The notes under the pieces: generated by a model | Told to the model about the DNA's origin: nothing | Seen by the model: the letters and a program-made list of their open reading frames with translations, nothing else | The model's database searches: none | Made by a program: the position numbers and the translations under genes | Source: Hedera helix | Lineage: Eukaryota; Streptophyta; Magnoliopsida; Apiales; Araliaceae | Direction: 5' to 3' | DNA length: 64,000 nt | Assembly: GCA_947179155.2 (NCBI GenBank) | Contig: OX359284.1 | Location: 7,674,432 to 7,738,431, forward strand | Shown here: positions 23,809 through 34,137 of the stretch, in pieces | Numbering within the stretch: the first letter of the stretch is position 1 | Layout of the letters: every line of letters starts with the position of its first letter

Positions 23809-26791
23809 TGTTAGTTCCCGTGGACACAATAGAGATCTAGAAGGGGGGGTTGAATAGATCTCTTAAAAACTTTTTACTTTTGTAACGAAAACATATTAGT
23901 TTTTAATGATAGAATCAATTCAAGCACAGCGGATTTTACTTTTAATAAACCCCTTAAAGAAATATGAGTCATTTCATTTTAGTGTGTTAAACTAGTATAG
24001 GTGAAAGCAGATGTTGTGCAGAATATAAAAGACATAAAGTAAATGACACAAGAGATTTATAGTGGTTCGGAGACTGAATAACTCCTACTCCACTCTTCTA
24101 CTTGACAGTAGGAAATTCACTAAGATTTATTCCTCTGGACTAGGACACTCTCGCCCTCATCAAAGCTAGCAGCTTTGGTTCCTTTAGTCACATTAAGACT
24201 AGGACACTCTTGCCCTCATCAAAGCTAGCAGCTTTGGATTGTAGACTAAGTCCAGCAGACTTAGAATCTCTTGTACCCTTCGGTACTCAACAAGTCCAGC
24301 AGACTTGATTTCTTTTTAGCCATTCGGGCAAGGATCCTTTGACCCTCTTTTGTGTGTTGGATGTTCGTTGGGTTGTGCTGCTAAGATGAACTTTGATCTT
24401 CTTTATCTTCTGGTACTTAGCAGCTGCTTATGATCCATCATTGAATGCTGCTGATGTTTGTCGTTGATATTCTCCTTCTTTCTGATATTCAGCAACTACT
24501 CAAGATCACTAAATGTGTTGCTAGGCTTTTGTACTTCAGCTCGTTTGGTACTTGATAGCTCCTCGAGATGAACTCCTGAGATGACTGTGATGCTTCTTCT
24601 TTTTGATACTCAGTTGTTCCTTCTTATCATAGATAGTTTATTGCTTCTCGAGATGGGCTTCTGAGATGACTGCGATGCTCCTTCCTTTTAGTACTCAGTT
24701 GCTACCATGTATGTATCAAGTTGGCGTTTAAGCTTCTCTCTTCCATGTGCCTAGCAGCTCTGAACACTTCTCTTGTAATAGAGTTATACATCTCTATGTC
24801 TCTCTCAATTCAGTGTTAGTGTTCTGATGGATCGTAGAGTTCTTTAGCATAACCATTCTCTGTTTTACTCTACGATCGGTTGTTGTCTACCATCATCTCT
24901 CTCGTGTATATTTTTCAACAATCGCAACAACCACTCTATCTTCTTTCTTTTTGTTTGTTATGTATGCCTTTATATCTCTGAGCATATATTACCGTTGATA
25001 TAAATCCCGTTGGTTTCCTTTGGCTTTGTGCAGATCTTAAATATCTTCGATGTTTGACTTTCTTGCCACTTGTGTCAGTGCTTTTCCCTTTTCTGACATG
25101 GTCAGATATATTAACCTGTAGCTCTGCTTTCTCTGATTTTAGCCGTTGTTCTCTCAGAGTTGTTCATCAAAGATTATTATATTCTTTGCTAGTTAATCTT
25201 CTGATTTATCAATAAATGTTTTCCTTGACTTTAAGAATCATCTGTTCTGCAGGCTCTGGCTTGTTGATTTGTCTTCTTTAATACTGTAGAGATGTCAGTC
25301 TCGTGTTCTTTCCAGTCTTTGGAATGAACAGGTCTTTTAGAGAATATAATCGTTGGGACATAGTCTTCTGATTTCTTGAGCCTGATACATGATACTAGAA
25401 AATCTTTGCTCTGACACCCAGCACGCAAAAGTCAGTATTCTGTCATTTCTGACTTCTTCTATAGTAGACTCCATAAAGTGTTGTTGTGGATGTTTCTGAA
25501 GTAATTAACAACTCATTTTGAGATTACTGACTTAAGAGCTTAGATGTCTTCAATCCTTGTTGGCACTTAAGTACTCGACTATTAATCCAGTTGTAGCTTC
25601 TTGCTTCTGATCGTTGAGTCATCTGCTGGTTCTGCTATGTAGCTCTACGATTTCCAGTTACTAACCCTGCTTGGCTTATATGTCATAGAGGACTGATCTA
25701 TGATTCTTTAGGCGCTAGATCTTCTATCATTGATGACTGTTTTACGAGCTTCAGTTGTCAAATCTTTTAACATAGAGGACTGCTCTACGAACTTCAGCTT
25801 CACTTAACGATTGCTTGAACGTTGTACTTCTGTGTTTGCCTTTTTCACTCTACGACTTAGCTTTGCTACTTTACGATCTTGCCTATGGTGTAAGTCGTAG
25901 TGCAATCGTAGAGTTATGATTTATACTGTTCTACGATCTTAGTTCAGACCAGATGCTGTAGATGTATGAGATCTTCATTCAGTTTGTTTAACAGCCCAAG
26001 GACAGCCTACTGAATACTCTTTATGAGGATTGCTGTCATGATTCTGAACTTTGACTATACTTGGCTCGTAGACAAGATTAAGAGAATCGTAGAGTGACTA
26101 TCTATATGGACTCTACGATCCCGAGAGTTAGCTCTACGATGCTGAGACAACTCTACGATCTGCCGAGAGGACTCTACGATTTTCCGAGCCTTATTCTGCG
26201 TTTACCAGGCAGACTCTACGATCTTCCTATGAGTGATTTCATAAGACTTCTATCTGAATGACACTTCACTTCTCAATCAATCTTGTTGATGGAGTTGGTG
26301 CTTGGATCTTCTGTTTGCTTGCCGGTCATTCAGAGTCTTCATACTGATGATCTTTTGAATAGACGCTCTATGATTCTGCTTTGGAAATGTGAGCGTGTGA
26401 CTGGTTATACTGATGGCTTGCAGACTCTACGATCGTGAGTGTAGTCTGCGATTCTTGCTTTAACTCTCTTGCCAGACTGTTGTACTTTTGACGATCAGGC
26501 CTATCTATTACAATTTAAGATCAACCTAACAAGTTTGATCTTTCTATATATATAGTCCTTGTACATAGTGATCTTTTGAAGGACTGTACAATGCTATTAA
26601 CTCATATGAGATCAACTTAACAGTTTTGATCTTGACAATCTAAGTCCTTAGAACATAATGTCTATTAACTATTAAGGACTTTACATCTTTCATCAATGCA
26701 GACATATTTGCATATTAATTCATTTATCTTTTAAAACACATCATCAAATCTTGTAATTGAGAAATATCATTTCACATGTATATTCCAAACA
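23809..26791 (-). repeat. 3' LTR of the SIRE-like element
   Basis: In element sense it starts TGTTTGGAATATACATG (at 26791) and ends GTCCACGGGAACTAACA (at 23809). It contains about 15 copies or near-copies of ACTCTACGAT/ATCGTAGAGT between 24830 and 26430 and a 59-bp direct duplication at 24138-24239. Confidence 0.95.
26086..26222 (-). promoter_or_regulatory. Phased cluster of ACTCTACGAT motifs
   Basis: Motif starts are 26110, 26131 (first base G), 26150, 26171 and 26213, with one inverted copy at 26086-26095. Intervals are 21, 19, 21 and 42 bp, close to multiples of two DNA turns. The copy in the other LTR (42429-42565) has the same spacing. Function is unknown; binding by one protein on one face of the helix is an inference. 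Confidence 0.5.
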
Positions 26792-26805
26792 ATCTCCCCC
26801 TATTT
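26792..26805 (-). other. Polypurine tract (minus strand)
   Basis: AAATAGGGGGAGAT on the minus strand, directly upstream of the 3' LTR start TGTTTGG. Confidence 0.9.
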
Positions 26806-27593
26806 GATGATGACAAAACAATAATACTAGATGCTTATGCAATTGATGAATGAATCTTACTATACAGTGAGCTACTGTATAACTAGAGCAGAAAATATGA
26901 ATGTCATTGATTGAATACTTGAATACAGATTACACAACATCCTAACCACTGGATCCAGATCATACTATTTCAGTTTGAGATGTACCTTCCTTTGTATTTG
27001 TATGTCTTCTGAATGATCTACATGTTGTTGTTGCTTATCTGTTAGTTCTGCTCCCCCTCAGCTGATGACTTCATATCTTCGTCTGGCTCCCCCTCAGTTC
27101 TTGCTTTCAAGGCTTCCTTTGCCTGTTTTCTTTTCTGCTTCTTCTTGCTCTTCTCCTTTAGTCGTTTCATCCTGATCCTCTTTCTCTTTTTCTCCCCCTT
27201 TTTGTCATCAATAGTCTGAGAGAGCTACTGAAAATTTACCATGAGCTGCTCTACCAGGTAGGATGTGTTTCCAATTTTAATCTTTAGATCCTGCTGAGTG
27301 AGCTCAATGGTCTAAGACAGAGATTGATTTAAATTCTCGATCTTTTCCGAAAGAGATGCAATAGATTCTCCATTGTTCTTCCAAAGTTTCAGAATTTCTT
27401 TCTGCAGATTTTCTGATGACTTCTGATTTAACTGATCTTGTTGAAGAAGCTTGAAAGATATGTTTGATGATGAAGGAATATCATAGGGTGATTTGCTGGG
27501 AATATTTGGCTGAGACTGGTTTGTTGCAGTCGTAGAGTCAGGATGCTTTACAGCCCTTGACTCTACGAGTCTATTTTTCTTCTGACTTTCATC
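26806..27593 (-). pseudogene. Degenerate C-terminal extension of the SIRE-like ORF and 3' tail
   Basis: In the minus-strand frame of the 568-aa ORF, coding-like sequence continues past its TAA with two further stops (near 27313 and 27223). The continuation is rich in Lys, Glu, Gln and Ser with a coiled-coil look (SLSEKIENLNQS; IDDKKGEKEKEDQDE). The rest up to the polypurine tract is non-coding. The original ORF was therefore probably at least 150 codons longer. Confidence 0.55.
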
Positions 27594-29300
27594 TTAATTG
27601 ATCAACAGTGAATAAGGAATGAATATACTTTCTGCATGACGGTAGGTTTTGAAGTGCTGTACATTTTTGATCAGCAGAGTTGGAAATGATTGAACTCTTG
27701 GGAAGTTCTGAGAAACCAACTTTAGATTAGGAAAGTAAGTATAACACCAACTGATGAAGCTCGTATCTCTGAAACAGATAGCTTTTAACCAGGGCATCCA
27801 AGGGTAGAACCTCCTTAACTCCTGACCCTTATGATCATATAAAACTGTGGTTCGATCGAGCTCGATGTCTTCAAACTTGCTTAGTAAATCTTCCATGGTT
27901 ATTGAAGCTACTCTGATTTGACCATTGCCGTGATCAATCCATTTGTTTGGCAACATGGCTCCTGGCTTTTCAACTGCTTCCAATATAATCCTTCTTCGAA
28001 TACTTGATGGTGAGGCTGCTGGAACATGATGATTAAGACTTTCTGACTCAACATTTTCAGAGCTCGAGTCTTCTTGATCTTTATCTCCGAATGTTGTTTC
28101 CTTTCCTTTCCCTTTGTCAGATTCTTTAGCTTTAGAAATTGATTCCTTTGAAGCTTTGACAGGTTCAGCAGTTGTTTCTTCTAACTGTTCTTTATTTCTC
28201 AATGTTCCACTGACATCGTCTTCTCTTACTTCATCAACTGTTTCTGCAGTAAACATTTCTTCACTTCCAGATTTTGACTCACTTGGAGTCACATTTTCTT
28301 CAACAGGTACCTCCTTACTTTCATTACTGAGATCAATGAAGTTAGGTGAACCATCTCCTGCCTTTTTATTCCCCAGAGATTTCATCATTTGTTGAAGACG
28401 AGCACTTTGTCTTTTTGCAGGCTTGATTTTTTCAGTTTTCAACTTCTTGAGGGATGATTTTGGTGAGATGAATCCAAATGATAGAGACTCATCAAATGAA
28501 TCATCTTTACTTGAACATGCTTCCCTTTTTCCTTTGCTTTCCTTCGAATCTTTCTTGCTGCTGCTAGTCATCCTTAACCTCTTATTTTCCATGGGATTCT
28601 TCTTCCAGTTGTCAAACAGTTTAGGAGACATAACTTTGTGGACATTCAAAGCCTCCCCCTCATCATCCCTAATCTTATCTTGCAGTTTCAGCTTCAGTAT
28701 GATACTTAAGAATCGTCCATAGAATACTTTTGAGATTGGCTTCCCAGGAGCCTTTATTTTCTCAACCTCTTTGACTAACAAGTCAAATAGTATGGCACCA
28801 AAGTTTATGTTCTTCCTCATGACAATAGCAGACATGATTCTTAGTTGAGGATCACTTACAGTGTCATGAGCGGTGTCTTTGCATAGGATACATTTGCCCA
28901 CTATCTCTGCCAGGAACTCGAACTCTTCTGGAAACTCCTTTTTCTTCATACCCTTTAGTTGAGTTTTCTTTACATAACCCATCCTCCTCATTCCTTCAAC
29001 TGTATCTATGTCTTCAAGTGATGATAGATCTCCAACAGTAATTCCCAGACACTTGTTGATTTCGGTATCATCTATTTTGAGTCTTTCTCCTCTAACTCTT
29101 GAAACTAACTCATCATTGTTTACAACTGCGTTCCGATAGAACTCTTTTACCATAACAGAGTAGACCTTGGTGTTTGCCCCCAAACAGTCTGAGAAACCAG
29201 CTTCCTGCACTATTGTAAGAATATCCTTGAATTTCTTTTCAGAGGACTCAAACTTATCAAAGCCGAGTTGGATGCCAGAAACAACTTGACAGTTTTCCAT
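27594..29300 (-). CDS. ORF with plant-transposon-associated domain in SIRE-like element
   Basis: 568 codons from the ATG at 29300 (the frame is open a little upstream, but only with a TTG) to the TAA at 27594. Residues about 1-230 resemble the domain annotated in plant genomes as 'putative plant transposon protein' (I recall PF20167; needs a search): the order MVKEFYRNA, a VRGERL-like strand, EINKCLGI, then a helical part with SAIVMRKNINFGAILFDLLV. The same order occurs in the Athila-like ORF at 60756-61631. Residues about 240-430 are low-complexity, Ser/Lys/Glu-rich, with basic clusters that could be nuclear signals. A final segment of about 120 residues (DLLSKFEDIELDRTTVLYDH onward) looks folded. 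No gag, protease or polymerase motif is present. The element has no other large ORF. Function unknown; env-like ORFs sit at the same place in SIRE elements, but I see no signal peptide or membrane segment. Confidence 0.7.
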   Translation of the reverse strand: MENCQVVSGIQLGFDKFESSEKKFKDILTIVQEAGFSDCLGANTKVYSVMVKEFYRNAVVNNDELVSRVRGERLKIDDTEINKCLGITVGDLSSLEDIDTVEGMRRMGYVKKTQLKGMKKKEFPEEFEFLAEIVGKCILCKDTAHDTVSDPQLRIMSAIVMRKNINFGAILFDLLVKEVEKIKAPGKPISKVFYGRFLSIILKLKLQDKIRDDEGEALNVHKVMSPKLFDNWKKNPMENKRLRMTSSSKKDSKESKGKREACSSKDDSFDESLSFGFISPKSSLKKLKTEKIKPAKRQSARLQQMMKSLGNKKAGDGSPNFIDLSNESKEVPVEENVTPSESKSGSEEMFTAETVDEVREDDVSGTLRNKEQLEETTAEPVKASKESISKAKESDKGKGKETTFGDKDQEDSSSENVESESLNHHVPAASPSSIRRRIILEAVEKPGAMLPNKWIDHGNGQIRVASITMEDLLSKFEDIELDRTTVLYDHKGQELRRFYPWMPWLKAICFRDTSFISWCYTYFPNLKLVSQNFPRVQSFPTLLIKNVQHFKTYRHAESIFIPYSLLIN

Positions 29301-31552
29301 AACAATGGTTTTGTAAGAAGAGTGTTTGGTCAAATGACGATTTCAGAAAATGACAAGGGTGTGATCGAGATGTATAGATATCAGGAGTCTTTTGTGTTTA
29401 GGGTTTGAAGATTTGCTGGGTTTCAACAATGGTTTTGGTACAGGATGAGTTTTCACGGTTTTGAGAAATGGATACTGATAACTGATGGGAAAGGACAATC
29501 GTCAGTTTGAAAATGTTGGCTTATGTCAGTTCCCTCGTAAGTTTTGTAGAAGACACGTGTAGGATATTCATTTGCAGGACGTGGCCTTCACTTTTGCATT
29601 TAATGTAACTGATGCATAACTGACTCACTTGAGTTTGGAGAGCGTGAACCTTACTTCCCTGTTTGACAGACACCTTGGTCAGTTCGTAGAGTGACTTGCT
29701 CTTCACTCTACGATTATCCTTAGAAAAGACTTTTGGCCACCAATGCAGAATGCTTGAGATTTCTTTGCACAGTTTTCTTCTTTTGTACAAACAGCAGGTG
29801 GATCATTCCTTGACGAATAACGACTTTGGTTGGAGAAAATTCCTTTTTCCCTTTACACCTGGAGCTCAGAAGGAATACAGGTGATGTAAAACGCTCAGTC
29901 TTTTGGCAGAGTTCAGGAAGCTCAGAGAGGGCATGCCTCTAAGTTTGAAACTTAGGACTTGGTTTGTCTCTGAGGTGCTTTATCTGAGAAAAGACTGCTT
30001 TGATATGAAAGAGGGAATGTTAATCACTATATGACATGAACTGTGAGCTAATAAGAGGATGTGAAAGGTTCAATGAAAGGATGGTTTATGTGGAATGTGA
30101 TTGTAGACACATTATATTCTACGATCTAGTCGTTGATCATAGTGACTCTATGACTTGGAGTAATTATGGCTGAACAGGTTATCAAACATAGAGTTTAGAG
30201 ACTCTTCGATTTGGAGATGAAGATTTAATAGGTTCTGATAACTTCTTTACTTTGTTGAACTTAGCTAATTATCGCTCCCCCACAGTCAACTTCCATCTCT
30301 GAGATAACTTGTCTTTCAGTGACTCTTTATCTTAGGTTCGTAGAGTACTTTCCTTAGTACTGTCTATTCTACGATTCTTTGACTGGTGCTGTGATCGTAG
30401 AGTTGGTCTGACATTGTTAGACTTTGCCCTGTGCATTGCTAAGCTTGACAGAATGTTGCTTCTTCACACTTGATACTGCCTCCTTATGATTTGATTCTCC
30501 ATCAATGGATTTATAAAGAGTTTTCCTCAAATATGGCTTTGCTAAAATCCCTTTTTCTGACACTATGATCGTAGGCTTTTTATTCTCAGCTTACGGTGAT
30601 AGTAGAGCTGACTTGCACTTTGATGAGACCCTTGATCTTGAATTTCTCTTTAATCTAGTTCCTTTTTGAGTGGTCTTTGGATCAGTCAAGACACCTGTAG
30701 GTTAAATTTTCTAATTTGGTACCCACACTTATTTGGGTCCTGAGAGGTTAGTAATTTTAAGTATCTAACATTATCATATTTTGAAAACTCAATGTGCATA
30801 GTAGTGAATGAATGATGCCAGTTATTTTATGCTAAATGAGTATGTGTGTGAGAAGTTTAAGATTGATAAATCACTTTTCATGAAGTACTGAATTTTTGAA
30901 CTTTAGTGGAGTGATGATCAGTTCTATGTGTTGTGCTTCAATGGCTCGTAGAGTTGATCAGTCTCTACGATCCTTCAGAGTGCAACAATAGATATGATTA
31001 TACTCTACGATTTATCAAGAACTCAGATTAAAACCAAATCGAAAGTAACTCTAAAGAAAGTTAAGGTAGGATAAATACCAATCAAGGCTACCTCTTTGGA
31101 TTTTGAGAGAAACAGAGTTAATGCAAGGAAGTGAGTATAGCTAAAAATAAATTTTCAAGTTTTCCTCAATTTAGAAGGTTAAATTCAATCTTAATACTCA
31201 ATTTTCTTTATCAATTGAGAACGCTCTTACATGAGTACAAGTAATATTTAATTAAAAGATATGTCATGGTTAACGAGAGTATTTAGAAGGATAATGATCC
31301 TTTTACAAGATTCTGAGAAATGAGGATAGAAAAATAACTTGTCATGTAATACAATAATTGATAACTTCAGTACTTGGAGGAGATAGGATAACATACCTCA
31401 CTGTTGTCAATTACTTGACAACCAGTGGATCTGATTTTGATGAAACATAGCTGTTATTACAATGATTTGCAGTCCTTCCGGTTTTCATTTGTGACACTAT
31501 AGATTTCTTCATATAGCTCAGGTTCTGGTTGTTGAGAAGGGCAATGACACAC
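29301..31552 (-). other. Non-coding internal region of the SIRE-like element
   Basis: About 2.25 kb between the nested element and the ORF. No gag or pol homology is visible in any frame; a minus-strand frame at 29521-29790 (89 codons) has no recognisable motif. Further ACTCTACGAT-type motifs occur, for example near 29685-29712, 30115, 30340-30400 and 30950-31010. Confidence 0.5.
31548..31552. repeat. Target duplication CACAC, left copy
   Basis: CACAC precedes the Athila-like LTR here and follows the other LTR at 39843-39847. Confidence 0.88.
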
Positions 31553-32189
31553 TGATAAGTGGTATTTATACCTACGAATTGAGTACAATTGAGCTTGATA
31601 AATTGCTTATCTTTAAGTATTTATGTTAGTTTCTATGTGTTTTTACGTGTTTGTTGTAATTTAGGTTTTATAGTAAGTTTACGTGTTTTCTGTTCATTTA
31701 CGCGTCTTTTTACCACATTATTATAGGATGTGGCTTTATATTACTTTTTATGTGTTTTATGTTGTATTGTAGGTATTATAATAAGGGCTTGATAAATAAC
31801 GGCTTGGATTGCCCGTTTCGCGTTTTCGGCGTGCCGTTTACATGGCGGCCAACTTTCGACCTTGATCCATTCTGATTCTCCAATTGTGCCAAACATGAAA
31901 GTTGTAGAACTTCTTCTCAGCTTTCCGAAACATCTTGAATCAACGCAATCGGAGGTCGGACGCAAAAGTTATACAAAAAATACGAAGAAATGCAGCAGCA
32001 GCCTATTGAGGCCAACTTTTGACATGGATCCGTTTTGAATCTGCAATTTGGTAAAACATGAAAGTTGTAGCTCTACGAATTTCCTTTCCATAACATCTTG
32101 AATTTCCTCAATCGGAGTTCGTATGAAGAAGTTATGGCCAGAACACGAAAGGACCCTGAAGCAGCCAACTGTCAGATTTTCTGCACTAA

Positions 32190-32304
32190 GGCGCAGCTGC
32201 GCCCATTTTGTACTATGGAGAGGCGCAGCTGCGCCGGTTGCCAGAAAAACCAAGATTTGGCGCAGCTGCGCCCATTTTGCACTATGGTGCGGCGCAGCTG
32301 CGCC
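32190..32304 (+). promoter_or_regulatory. Four copies of the 14-bp palindrome GGCGCAGCTGCGCC
   Basis: Perfect palindromes at 32190-32203, 32222-32235, 32259-32272 and 32291-32304, with start intervals of 32, 37 and 32 bp, that is a 69-bp unit in duplicate. Each contains the E-box-like core CAGCTG. The last copy ends 29 bp before the TATA box. The right-hand LTR has the array at 38031-38145, with one copy altered to GGCGCAGCTGTGCC. It looks like a promoter-proximal binding array. Confidence 0.65.
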
Positions 32305-32333
32305 GTACGCCAGTCAAGCCTCAGACAGATTGC

Positions 32334-32340
32334 TATAAAA
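32334..32340 (+). promoter_or_regulatory. TATA box of the Athila-like LTR
   Basis: TATAAAA in GCTATAAAAGCC, 29 bp after the palindrome array; transcription would start about 30 bp downstream. The 3' LTR copy is at 38175-38181. Confidence 0.65.
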
Positions 32341-34007
32341 GCCACTTTTTGAGCCCTAAAACAAAACATATCCGGTTTCTTCCGAGAGGAGGCGACTTGG
32401 GCGACTTTGGGAGGCCATTTTGGTGATTCCATGGAGCTTCTACATCAATGGGATGCTATGATTTAGGGAGTTTGTCTATATTTCTCTTCCTTTTGCCTCT
32501 CTATTTCATGTATTCTATTGTTGTTTGATTTTTGGAACAAGAGTGCTATTGTTGGTAGTTCTATTTAGTTCTATTGATAGTAGTACTAGTAGGTGTAATT
32601 GGATGATTTGTAATCCATGGGTGTAATATCTATGTGTTTGTATTGAATCCATTGCATGCTTTATTCATATTGAATCTTGTTATACTCATTTGCTATGTAT
32701 TTGTGGATGTTGGATTACTTGTTTGATATGAACTAAGCATTGAATCTAAGTATTGTGATGGAACCCAATAGGTTGTTCTAGTTGATTTCTCTCTCTTTGG
32801 TTGGCACCATATGGATTGGTTGTTGTACTTGTGTTTTGTGTTTAATTTCTAGGGTTTGCATTTACTTAGTAGCCTATACGGAACTGAGAGAGGGAGTATA
32901 GTGTGTTGACCCAAATATGTTAACATGTGATTGTGTTATCCTACTTGGAGGGGTATGCATAAATTGTGTATGGGAGGTGACAGGCTTATACACCGTGTGA
33001 AACTATAGTGACAGATGGTGACACTTGCTTTGCATATTTTTCCTATGTGAGATGCATGATTTGTGGCTAGGATAGAAATATACCTAGACGCCATGTGCAA
33101 CCTTTGAGAACCTGACCTTCAACCCTTGTTATTCGTAGCTTGGGCGTTCCTTCCTGTTTCTGTTGCCTTATGTCGGATTTGGGTAGGATGTCGCTACATG
33201 TGCTCGAGAGAGGCATGTTAGTACTATAGAGAGTTCTCGGTTGACCATTCATCGGCTACGGCTGTGTGGATGGGTTTTCATATTTTACGCCTAACGCGTA
33301 TTTGTCTGACCTAGTTATTAGTGTGGTAACTTGTGCGGAACTGAGAGAGGGAGTACCAGTTTAGACCTAGATACAATGACACGTGTTCATGATTCCACAT
33401 GGCGTTGGGATTATGATTCGTGAGTTAGGATAGAGATATACCAGCTCGCCTCGTGTAGCCAAGAGAGAATCTGTTCTTCAAATCCTTTTTAGTGTTGACT
33501 CTCATAGAGATATAGTGAGTTGCCTAGTTAGGGTGTTCCTTCCCGTTTCTGTTGCCCTTGGGTCGGATTTGGGTGGATTTGGATATGGTGCAACGAGAGT
33601 TGGCCATATCTCTTATAAAGAATTCTCGGTTGACAATTCGTCGTGACCGAATAGCCAAAGAGAGAGTTAGGAGACTTGAATGAACTATTGGGGAAAGTTA
33701 CATACTTAGATTCACCTATCTTTAATTGTTTTCATTAGCTAGTATTAGTTTAATTTTTATTAGTTTAATTTCAATACAATTAATCTTTTGTTTAAATAGG
33801 ATTGAATTGATTATAAGTTTGTGTTTGGCAATTCTTGTTAATAATTCCTCGTGGGATCGATACTCTACTTACTCTTTATTACTTGTTGACCGCGTATACT
33901 TGCGCGTTTTGTTCATTCAAACGAACTCGTCGAGGTCGGCACTCATTAAATATAAAAACATAAAAACAGAACAAAAACAAGTTCCGACCGAGACCCCAAC
34001 AAGTTTT

Positions 34008-34025
34008 TGGCGCCGTTGCCGGGGA
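34008..34025 (+). other. Primer-binding site, tRNA-Asp type
   Basis: TGGCGCCGTTGCCGGGGA, six bases after the LTR end; complementary to the 3' end of plant Asp tRNA, typical of Athila/Tat elements. Confidence 0.9.
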
Positions 34026-34137
34026 ATTAGTTTAATAACTATTGCCATCATTAGCTTCTATCAAATTAGTCTTAATTTAAACATTTCTTTTTATTTTATT
34101 TCTTTTTACTTCCTATATTTTTCTCTTTTCAGGTACC

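Larger units (their letters stand above)
31553..34001 (+). repeat. 5' LTR of the Athila-like element
   Basis: TGATAAGTGG...GAGACCCCAACA, 2,449 bp. A palindrome array lies at 32190-32304 and a TATA box at 32334-32340. Within the downstream half a segment of about 400-460 bp is imperfectly duplicated: GGAACTGAGAGAGGGAGTA recurs near 32880 and 33338, and TTCTCGGTTGAC near 33235 and 33627. Confidence 0.95.

Noticed and set aside
28114..28722. Plus-strand frames of 93 and 99 codons
   Set aside because: Antisense shadows of the minus-strand 568-codon ORF.
32098..32432. Several short frames on both strands in the LTR, repeated at 37939-38273
   Set aside because: They lie across the LTR promoter and palindromes, are duplicated only because the LTR is, and show no domain.
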